From positions 1 to 11,434 of the forward strand of contig DATGKD010000233.1 of assembly GCA_035294855.1 (NCBI GenBank): a DNA stretch of 11,434 nucleotides, written 5' to 3'. Made by a program: the position numbers and the translations under genes. This document shows positions 6,832 to 11,434 of the stretch, piece by piece; within the stretch, counting starts at the first letter, position 1, and every line of letters starts with the position of its first letter. The stretch comes from DATGKD01 sp035294855. Lineage in GTDB: Bacteria; Actinomycetota; Acidimicrobiia; Acidimicrobiales; UBA8190. The notes beneath the pieces are model-generated. The model saw only the letters and a list, made by a program, of their open reading frames with translations, did no database searches and had not been told where the DNA came from.

Positions 6832-8036
6832 CGGGCGCCCCCGCGCGTCGCGCGCCGGACGGCGGGTGGGCGGCGGCACCGCGCCCGATGCTCACCCACG
6901 AGGTGGGCTCGCTGGCCAAGCCGGCGTGGCGCGTGAAGGCGGCCGCGGGGCGCCCTCTTCTCCCCGATGACGTCGAGGAGGCGGCCCGCTGGGGCGCCCG
7001 GCTCGGGGTGCCCGGCCACACCGAGCTCGTCGAGTTGCTGCGACGGTTCCCGCTCTCCGCGGACGAACGTCAGCAGGTGAAGCTGTGGTCCAGCGCGTAC
7101 GGGCTCCGTTTCTTCGAGTCGGCGGGCCTCGACGTCGTCTACGACGGCGAACAACAGCGCGTCGAGATGTACGAGTGGGCCGTCCGTCACGCGCGCGGGT
7201 TCGAGGTGCGCGGCACGGTGCGCAGCTTCGACAACAAGTACTACGCCAAGGCGGCGGTGACGGGGCCGGTGTCCCTGGAGGCCCCGTTCCACAACGAGGA
7301 GTTCGCGGTCCTGCGCGCCGTGGCCAAGGCCGACCTCAAGATCCCCGTCACCGGCGCCTACACCCTGGCGGACTGGTCCTTCGACGAGCACTACGGGGCC
7401 TCGTCCGACCTGTCGGTCTCGGCCGCCACCCGGCGCGCCCGTCGCCACGACGGCCGTCGGCGTCTCGTGCTGGACGTGGCCACCGAGGTCATCCGGCCCA
7501 ACCTCGAGGCGCTCATCGGGCTCGGCGCGCGGTGGATCCAGATCGACGAGCCCGGCGCGTCCACCGAGGCCGACGAGCTCGACCTGTTCGTGCAGAGCTT
7601 CAACGCCTCGGTGGACGGGTTGGAGGCGTACTTCTCGACGCACCTGTGCTTCTCGGACTACGACCTGTTCTTCCCGGCCATCGCGGACATGACCGGCTGC
7701 CGCCAGTTCTGCGTGGGCTTCGCCAACGACGACACCCGGGAGCTCGGGGTGACCGCGGCCGCTCGTCCCGGGTATCGCGTCCTGCCCCAGTTCCGCGACC
7801 TTCCCGCCGCGCCGGCCCTCGGTGTGGGCGTGCTCGACATCCACACCGACTTCGTCGAGCCCCCCGAGCTGGTGCGGGACCGGCTGCTGTACGCCGTGGA
7901 CGTGTTCGGCGGCCCCGATCGCATCCACGTGTGCCCGGACTGCGGGCTGCGGACCCGCTCGTGGGAGGTCGCCTACGCCAAGCTGCGGAGCATGGTGGCC
8001 GGCGTCGAGCTGGCCAAACACGCCCTCGGCCTCTGA
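6828..8036 (+). CDS. MetE-like barrel protein 2 (core methionine synthase-like methyltransferase)
   Basis: The 402-residue protein starts at GTG 6828 in a GTGA overlap, behind GAGGTG (6817-6822); an in-frame ATG at 6888 (MLTHEVGS) would match family N-termini more closely. Seen: THEVGSLAKP (23-32), the first barrel loop; WIQIDEPG (236-243), whose Asp240 matches the homocysteine-binding Asp of MetE; STHLCFSDYDLFFP (270-283) with the zinc ligands His272 and Cys274; and CPDCGLRTRSWEVAYAKL (369-386) with Cys372, the last zinc ligand. The Glu ligand expected near 296 is not obvious: the stretch reads FCVGFAND, with Cys295 as the only candidate. Family knowledge: MetE transfers a methyl group from methyltetrahydrofolate to homocysteine; single-barrel core enzymes use other donors. 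At about half of MetE length this protein has no folate-binding N-barrel of its own. Methyl donor and acceptor are unknown; thiol methylation is inferred. Confidence 0.78.
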   Translation: MTGAPARRAPDGGWAAAPRPMLTHEVGSLAKPAWRVKAAAGRPLLPDDVEEAARWGARLGVPGHTELVELLRRFPLSADERQQVKLWSSAYGLRFFESAGLDVVYDGEQQRVEMYEWAVRHARGFEVRGTVRSFDNKYYAKAAVTGPVSLEAPFHNEEFAVLRAVAKADLKIPVTGAYTLADWSFDEHYGASSDLSVSAATRRARRHDGRRRLVLDVATEVIRPNLEALIGLGARWIQIDEPGASTEADELDLFVQSFNASVDGLEAYFSTHLCFSDYDLFFPAIADMTGCRQFCVGFANDDTRELGVTAAARPGYRVLPQFRDLPAAPALGVGVLDIHTDFVEPPELVRDRLLYAVDVFGGPDRIHVCPDCGLRTRSWEVAYAKLRSMVAGVELAKHALGL

Positions 8037-8048
8037 CCCCTCGTTCGT

Positions 8049-8069
8049 CGCCCCGGCCACCGTGGGGCG
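8049..8069 (+). terminator. GC-rich stem-loop after MetE-like gene 2
   Basis: CGCCCC (8049-8054) and GGGGCG (8064-8069) form a 6-base stem with a 9-base loop, 12 bases after the stop codon and upstream of the next promoter box. No T-run follows. It plausibly separates the MetE-like pair from the sulfur/ferritin module. Confidence 0.35.
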
Positions 8070-8090
8070 GGACCGCCACCGTTCACGGTC

Positions 8091-8140
8091 GGGACTTTCG
8101 GCACTGTCGCGGCTCACGGTGCCGGCCGGACAATGCCGGT
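8091..8140 (+). promoter_or_regulatory. DosR/DevR-like box and probable leaderless promoter of the ferritin-like gene
   Basis: GGGACTTTCGGCACTGTCG (8091-8109) resembles the mycobacterial DosR site (GGGACTWWAGTCCC core), matching 11 of 14 positions by eye. Fifteen of 17 bases (8093-8109) recur before the oxidoreductase gene at the same distance from the ATG. GACAAT, ending 6 bases before ATG 8141, could be the -10 element of a leaderless transcript; the box would then centre near -42, where DosR-type activators usually sit. No Shine-Dalgarno sequence is present. Confidence 0.6.
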
Positions 8141-8659
8141 ATGGCAGTCACCAGGTCGTTCGAGGCGGCCCGCGAGGGCCTGCGGCAGACGGGCGCCAGC
8201 GTGGGGGACCGCGAGCTCGTCGAGATGATCATCCGCCACGGCGAGCACGAGGGGGAGATGGTCGCCCGGTACCGCCGCTTCGCCACAGAGGCGTCGTCAC
8301 CGGCGGTCCGATACCTCGTGCACCTCATCGTGGAAGACGAGGTGCGCCACCACCAGCTGCTCGTGGAGCTGGCCAACCGCATCGCGTGGGGCTTCACGCC
8401 TGAGCGCCCGGCCGCCTCGACACCGGACGCCTTCGCGATCGACGGGGCGGCGAGCGAGTTGGCACGCGAGACCAAGGCGCTCCTCGAAGAGGAGGAGCGG
8501 GATCGGGACGCGCTACGGACGGTGCGTCACGAGGTGAGCGACTTCGAGGAGACCACCCTGTGGCCCATCGTGGTCGACATGATGCTCGCCGATACCGACA
8601 AGCACGCCGCGATCCTGCGCTACATCCTGCGTCACCTCCCCGCCTCCGAACGGGGCTGA
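8141..8659 (+). CDS. Ferritin-like domain protein (four-helix, diiron-type)
   Basis: The 172-residue protein starts at ATG 8141; the frame is open far upstream, but that part lies over the MetE-like gene and is a shadow. The sequence is almost all helical and charged. Seen: EHEGEMVARYRRFATE (35-50) with Glu37/Glu39, VEDEVRHHQLL (64-74) with the ExxH pair Glu67/His70, an acidic helix LLEEEERDRDALR (114-126), and MLADTDKHAAIL (148-159) with His155. This is the order of ligands in ferritin-like and rubrerythrin-like four-helix bundles. The second ExxH is altered: Thr152 stands where Glu is expected, with Asp on both sides, so the metal site may be atypical or lost. There is no rubredoxin domain. 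It shares a regulatory box with the following sulfur operon; iron storage, peroxide reduction or another oxygen-linked role is possible. Confidence 0.75.
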   Translation: MAVTRSFEAAREGLRQTGASVGDRELVEMIIRHGEHEGEMVARYRRFATEASSPAVRYLVHLIVEDEVRHHQLLVELANRIAWGFTPERPAASTPDAFAIDGAASELARETKALLEEEERDRDALRTVRHEVSDFEETTLWPIVVDMMLADTDKHAAILRYILRHLPASERG

Positions 8660-8672
8660 GGCTCGGGACGTA

Positions 8673-8722
8673 CCGACTTTCGGCCCTATCGGCTCCTCCA
8701 CTTCCAGCGCAGACTGCAACTG
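8673..8722 (+). promoter_or_regulatory. DosR/DevR-like box and probable leaderless promoter of the sulfur operon
   Basis: GACTTTCGGCCCTATCG (8675-8691) matches the box before the ferritin-like gene in 15 of 17 positions, and its first base is also exactly 48 bases before the ATG. CAGACT (8710-8715), 7 bases before ATG 8723, may be the -10 element. No Shine-Dalgarno sequence precedes the ATG, which supports a leaderless mRNA. The left half begins CCGAC instead of GGGAC, so it is a weaker DosR match (10 of 14). Confidence 0.6.
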
Positions 8723-9979
8723 ATGGTGCGGAACGTGGTGATTCTGGGCGGTGGGACCGGCGGGACGCTCGTGGCCAATCGGCTCCGGCGTGCCGACAAG
8801 CGTCACGAGTTGCTGATCACCGTGGTCGACGAGGACGACGACCACGTCTATCAACCCGGGTTGCTCTTCGTGCCGTTCGGCCTGGCCCGGCCCGAGGCCC
8901 TGCACCGCTCCCGCCGCCGCCAGCTGCGCCCGGACATCGACTTCGTCCAGAGCTCGATCGACCGTGTGGACCTCGACACGAACGAGGTCCACCTGGCGGG
9001 CGGCCACGTCCTGGCGTACGACGTGCTCGTCGTGGCCACCGGGGCGCGTCTCGTCCCCGACGAGACCGAGGGCCTCACCGGGCCCGGGTGGATGGAACGC
9101 GTCTTCACCTTCTACGAGCCGAAGGGGGCGGTGGCGCTCGGCGCCGCTCTGGATTCGTTCTGCGGCGGCCGGATCGTGGTGAACGTCGTCGACATGCCCA
9201 TCAAGTGCCCGGTGGCCCCGCTCGAATTCTGCTTCCTGGCCGACTCGTACTTCACGAAGCACAAGATGCGCGACCGCGTCGAGCTCACCTACGTGACCCC
9301 CCTCGACGGTGCGTTCACCAAGCCGGTGGCTTCGCAGCGATTGGGCGGGCTGCTGGCCGACAAGGGCATCGAGCTCGTCACCGAGTTCAACACCGGCGAG
9401 GTGGACGGGGTGAGCGGGCGGCTCGTGGGCTACGACGGCCGCCAGCTTCCCTTCGACCTCGCGGTGGTCGTCCCCCTCCACGCCGGGGCCGGGTACGTCG
9501 GGCGTTCGCCGGGCCTGGGCGACGAGCTCGACTTCGTACCCACCGACGAGCGCACGCTGCAGTCGAAGGCGCGCCCGAACGTCTTCGTGATCGGCGACGC
9601 GGCCGCGCTGGCGGTGTCCAAAGCCGGCTCGGTGGCGCACTTCGAGGGCGACGTCGTGGTGGACAACATCGTGCGCTTCCTGGCGGACGAGCCCCTGCGG
9701 GCTGACTACGACGGCCACGCCAACTGCTTCGTCGAGTCAGGGTTCGGAAAGGCGATGCTCATCGACTTCAACGACGACACCGAGCCACTCCCGGGGCGAT
9801 ACCCGATGCGCACCGGCCTGCCGCTCATGAAGGAGTCCCGGCTGTGTCATCTCGGCAAGCTGGGGTTCCGGTGGCTGTACTGGCATGCGCTCCTGCCCGG
9901 GCGCGACATCCCGGGAATCGCGTCGGCGATGCCGGCGGCGGGGAAGGAACTCGTGAGCGCAACACCCGAGGAGGCATGA
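8723..9979 (+). CDS. Sulfide:quinone oxidoreductase-like FAD-dependent oxidoreductase
   Basis: The 418-residue flavoprotein starts at ATG 8723. Seen: the FAD-binding loop VVILGGGTGGTLVANRL (5-21), YQPGLLFVPFG (43-53), VVATGARLVP (103-112), VVDMPIKCPVAPLEFCFLAD (155-174) with Cys162, the second FAD motif NVFVIGDAAAL (286-296), and ANCFVESG (333-340) with Cys335. Family knowledge: sulfide:quinone oxidoreductases and flavocytochrome c sulfide dehydrogenases use two cysteines at these positions to take up sulfide sulfur and pass electrons to FAD and then quinone. The third Cys found in type I enzymes (near 128) is absent, as in several other types. A C-terminal Trp/Leu-rich stretch (379-392) may help monotopic membrane binding. 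It heads the sulfur operon, so the likely role is sulfide oxidation giving a persulfide. The exact type and acceptor are uncertain. Confidence 0.85.
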   Translation: MVRNVVILGGGTGGTLVANRLRRADKRHELLITVVDEDDDHVYQPGLLFVPFGLARPEALHRSRRRQLRPDIDFVQSSIDRVDLDTNEVHLAGGHVLAYDVLVVATGARLVPDETEGLTGPGWMERVFTFYEPKGAVALGAALDSFCGGRIVVNVVDMPIKCPVAPLEFCFLADSYFTKHKMRDRVELTYVTPLDGAFTKPVASQRLGGLLADKGIELVTEFNTGEVDGVSGRLVGYDGRQLPFDLAVVVPLHAGAGYVGRSPGLGDELDFVPTDERTLQSKARPNVFVIGDAAALAVSKAGSVAHFEGDVVVDNIVRFLADEPLRADYDGHANCFVESGFGKAMLIDFNDDTEPLPGRYPMRTGLPLMKESRLCHLGKLGFRWLYWHALLPGRDIPGIASAMPAAGKELVSATPEEA

Positions 9980-9981
9980 CC

Positions 9982-10299
9982 ATGCGCACCGTCACGCTGG
10001 CAGGTGTCGATGTCGAGCTGGACGACGACGGCTTCTTCGCCCGTCCCGAGCAGTGGACCGAGGCCATGGCGCCCGAGATCGCCGCCACCCAGGGCATCGA
10101 CCACCTCACCGAGGACCACTGGCGGGTCGTCAAGTTCATGCGAAGCCAGTACCTGGAGAACGGGGCCGGTCCCACGGTCCGGGTCCTCGGCAAGATCTCC
10201 GGAGTACCGATCAAGGAGCTCTACCAGTTGTTCCCCAAGGGCCCGGCGAAGCTCGCCGCCAAGATCGCCGGGATACCCAAACCGCGCGGCTGCATCTGA
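9982..10299 (+). CDS. TusE/DsrC/DsvC family sulfur carrier protein, single-cysteine form
   Basis: The 105-residue protein starts at ATG 9982, 7 bases behind GAGGAGG (9968-9974); ATG 9976 in the same frame overlaps the preceding stop but lies too close to that site. Seen: FFARPEQWTEAMAPEIA (18-34), LTEDHWRVVKFMR (42-54), a typical helical DsrC segment, and the C-terminal arm FPKGPAKLAAKIAGIPKPRGCI, ending in Cys104 as the penultimate residue. Family knowledge: DsrC has two C-terminal cysteines, 11 residues apart, and works with dissimilatory sulfite reductase; TusE-type proteins keep only the penultimate one and relay a persulfide. Here the other position is Ala93, so this is a TusE-like carrier. 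It lies 2 bases after the oxidoreductase stop and before a DrsE-like gene, consistent with accepting or passing sulfane sulfur in the cytoplasm. Confidence 0.92.
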   Translation: MRTVTLAGVDVELDDDGFFARPEQWTEAMAPEIAATQGIDHLTEDHWRVVKFMRSQYLENGAGPTVRVLGKISGVPIKELYQLFPKGPAKLAAKIAGIPKPRGCI

Positions 10300-10311
10300 G
10301 AGGAGCCGACC

Positions 10312-10839
10312 ATGCCTGACACCGTCGAACGGGAAACGGTCGACAGCGACGACGTCGACCGGGCCTCGATCGGGCCACCCTCGATCGAAAAGGTCTCGAT
10401 CATCGTTTCCAAGGGCTCGCTCGAGGGCGTCTACCCGGCGCTCATCATGGCCAACGGCGCCCGGGCCGAGGGGATGGAGGCCAACCTGTTCTTCACGTTC
10501 TTCGGCCTCGACGCCATCCACAAGGCCCGCCACGATCACATCAAGGTGGCCACCGTGGGCAACCCGGGACTCCACCTGGCGACGATGCTGGGCGGCGTAC
10601 CCGGCGTGTCGGCGGTGATGACCCATTACCTGACGCACAAGATGGGCAAGCTCGACATTCCGTCCATCCCCGAGTTCATCGAGATGATCGCCGACACCGG
10701 GTGTGGCCTGTACGCGTGCCAGGCGTCGGTCGACCTGTTCGGGCTGGAGAAGAACGACTTCATCCCCCAGGTGCACGACATCATTACGGTGGGCGAGTTC
10801 TACGAGATGGCCGCCGGCGGCCAGATCATCTTCACGTGA
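10312..10839 (+). CDS. DsrE/DsrF/DrsH-like family protein (DrsE_2), sulfurtransferase
   Basis: The 175-residue protein starts at ATG 10312, behind GAGAGGAG (10298-10305). Seen: an acidic N-terminal tail (1-25), then VSIIVSKGSLEGVYPALIMANGA (28-50), ANLFFTFFGLDAIHK (57-71), GGVPGVSAVMTHYLTHKM (94-111), IPSIPEFIEMI (116-126), and GCGLYACQASVDLFGL (130-145) with Cys131 and Cys136, followed by EFYEMAAGGQIIF. Family knowledge: this is the DrsE_2 pattern, in which the Cys of the ACQ motif carries a persulfide and exchanges it with TusA or DsrC/TusE-type partners. The 12-base gap after the TusE-like gene and the 1-base overlap with the AhpD-like gene indicate one transcript. Inferred role: partner of the TusE-like carrier in moving sulfur from the oxidoreductase. 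The final acceptor is unknown. Confidence 0.92.
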   Translation: MPDTVERETVDSDDVDRASIGPPSIEKVSIIVSKGSLEGVYPALIMANGARAEGMEANLFFTFFGLDAIHKARHDHIKVATVGNPGLHLATMLGGVPGVSAVMTHYLTHKMGKLDIPSIPEFIEMIADTGCGLYACQASVDLFGLEKNDFIPQVHDIITVGEFYEMAAGGQIIFT

Positions 10840-11246
10840 TGAGCGCCGACCGTTACTCCGAGGTCATCGCCGAGCTGCGCGACCCCACCCGGCGCCTGCG
10901 CCAGGCGATCCCCGAGACCTGGCGCGGCTTCGCCCATCTGCACGACGCCGCCATGGCGCAAGGCGCGCTCTCCCCGGCGATCAAGGAGCTCATGGCGCTC
11001 GTCATCGCCGTCGTGAAGCGGTGCGACGGCTGCATCGCCTACCACGCCCATGCGGCGGCGCGCCTCGGAGCTTCCGAGAGCGAAGTGGCCGAGGCCCTCG
11101 GCGTGGCGCTCCTGATGGACGGGGGGACGGCCTCGGTCTACGGGCCCCGGGCGCTGCAGGCGTTCCGTGAGTTCGCCGACACCGACGGCCGCCCCCAGCC
11201 CGTGGAGGCGTCCATCTCGGAGGGTCCGGTCCGGGCGAGGACATGA
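10839..11246 (+). CDS. AhpD-like / carboxymuconolactone decarboxylase family protein
   Basis: The 135-residue protein starts at ATG 10839, whose A is the last base of the preceding TGA. Seen: TWRGFAHLHDAAMAQGALSPAIKELMALVIAVVKRCDGCIAYH spans 27-69, holding Glu50, the redox pair Cys62 and Cys65, and His69, followed by HAAARLGASESEVAEALGVALLMDGG (71-96). Family knowledge: the CxxC-xxx-His arrangement is the AhpD peroxidase/disulfide reductase site; true carboxymuconolactone decarboxylases lack the CxxC. In this operon it may reduce a disulfide or persulfide on the sulfur carriers or on a low-molecular-weight thiol; this is inference from position. The tail after 113 is polar and probably flexible. 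It overlaps the following deacetylase gene by 4 bases (ATGA). Confidence 0.9.
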   Translation: MSADRYSEVIAELRDPTRRLRQAIPETWRGFAHLHDAAMAQGALSPAIKELMALVIAVVKRCDGCIAYHAHAAARLGASESEVAEALGVALLMDGGTASVYGPRALQAFREFADTDGRPQPVEASISEGPVRART

Positions 11247-11434
11247 GCACGTCGCCGGGCGCGGCGACCACCACGATCGAGGAGATCGCGCTGCTCGGCC
11301 CCGCGCTCGCGGTCGTCGCCCACCCCGACGACGAGAGCTTCGGGCTCGGGGCGGTCCTCGCCGCCTTGGTGCGCTCGGGGGGAGACGTGCGCGTGCTGTC
11401 GTTCACCCACGGTGAGGCGAGCACCCTGGGGGCC
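11243..11434 (+). CDS. PIG-L/LmbE family deacetylase, 3' part outside window
   Basis: From ATG 11243, in ATGA overlap with the AhpD-like gene, 64 codons run to the right edge. Seen: a short polar start, then LAVVAHPDDESFGLGAVLAAL (about 22-42) with the zinc-binding AHPDDE motif, and VLSFTHGEASTLG (51-63). Family knowledge: PIG-L/LmbE enzymes are zinc-dependent N-deacetylases of sugars; the family includes MshB and Mca of mycothiol metabolism and BshB of bacillithiol synthesis. The THGEASTLG stretch differs from the corresponding parts of MshB and Mca as I recall them, so it is probably another branch. Its position at the end of the sulfur operon suggests a link to low-molecular-weight thiols or their conjugates, but this is inference and only the N-terminal fifth or so is visible. 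Confidence 0.88.
   Translation, partial: MSTSPGAATTTIEEIALLGPALAVVAHPDDESFGLGAVLAALVRSGGDVRVLSFTHGEASTLGA

Noticed and set aside
6717..8117. 466-residue minus-strand open frame opposite the MetE-like gene
   Set aside because: Its composition (Arg, Gly, Val, His-rich) is that of a high-GC antisense shadow; no domain motif was seen, while the other strand has clear MetE motifs.
7085..8140. Long plus-strand open frame running into the ferritin-like gene from far upstream
   Set aside because: It overlaps the well supported MetE-like gene in another frame, is Arg/Pro/Gly-rich and low in complexity, and only the part from ATG 8141 has a recognisable family pattern.
9976..9981. ATG 9976 as the start of the TusE-like gene
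   Set aside because: GAGGAGG ends 1 base before it, which is too close; ATG 9982 has the normal 7-base spacing.
1..11434. Mobile elements, CRISPR array, tRNA or rRNA
   Set aside because: No transposase or integrase motif, no regularly spaced repeat and no tRNA/rRNA-like sequence was found on reading both strands.

Overview
The window is very GC-rich, with G/C-ending codons throughout, GTG starts, and several genes that lack a Shine-Dalgarno sequence. Together with a close look-alike of mycobacterial LigB, this points to a high-GC actinobacterium. I suspect Acidimicrobiia or a relative, but no marker gene here proves that. No tRNA, rRNA, insertion sequence, phage gene or CRISPR array was seen.

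Left part (1-5794): unrelated single genes. On the minus strand lie a tyrosine/serine phosphatase of the NFRDxGG/HCxAGKDRTG type, which runs off the left edge, and a secreted glutamic peptidase (family G1). Divergent from the peptidase is a secreted protein of the TIGR03118 propeller-like family. Convergent to that is a minus-strand nitronate monooxygenase-like flavoprotein. It in turn diverges, over about 40 bases, from an ATP-dependent DNA ligase of the mycobacterial LigB type. Both genes of this last pair look leaderless.

Middle part (5863-8036): two overlapping genes for cobalamin-independent methionine synthase (MetE)-like barrels. The first lacks the Cys metal ligands. The second has the His-x-Cys and the late Cys, but no clear Glu ligand. 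The first gene has a puzzling start: a strong ribosome binding site serves a three-codon minigene, whose stop overlaps a possible CTG start.

Right part (8037-11434): a ferritin-like protein gene, then a tightly packed unit of sulfide:quinone oxidoreductase-like flavoprotein, single-cysteine TusE/DsrC-like carrier, DsrE/DsrF/DrsH-like protein, AhpD-like CxxC protein, and a PIG-L/LmbE deacetylase that runs off the right edge. This looks like a cytoplasmic persulfide-handling pathway. The ferritin-like gene and the oxidoreductase gene are each preceded, at exactly the same distance (48 bases before the ATG), by a nearly identical 17-base box resembling the DosR/DevR (dormancy regulator) site. 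Neither has a Shine-Dalgarno sequence, so both are probably leaderless and co-regulated, perhaps by hypoxia or nitric oxide. This co-regulated sulfur/diiron module is the most interesting feature of the window.
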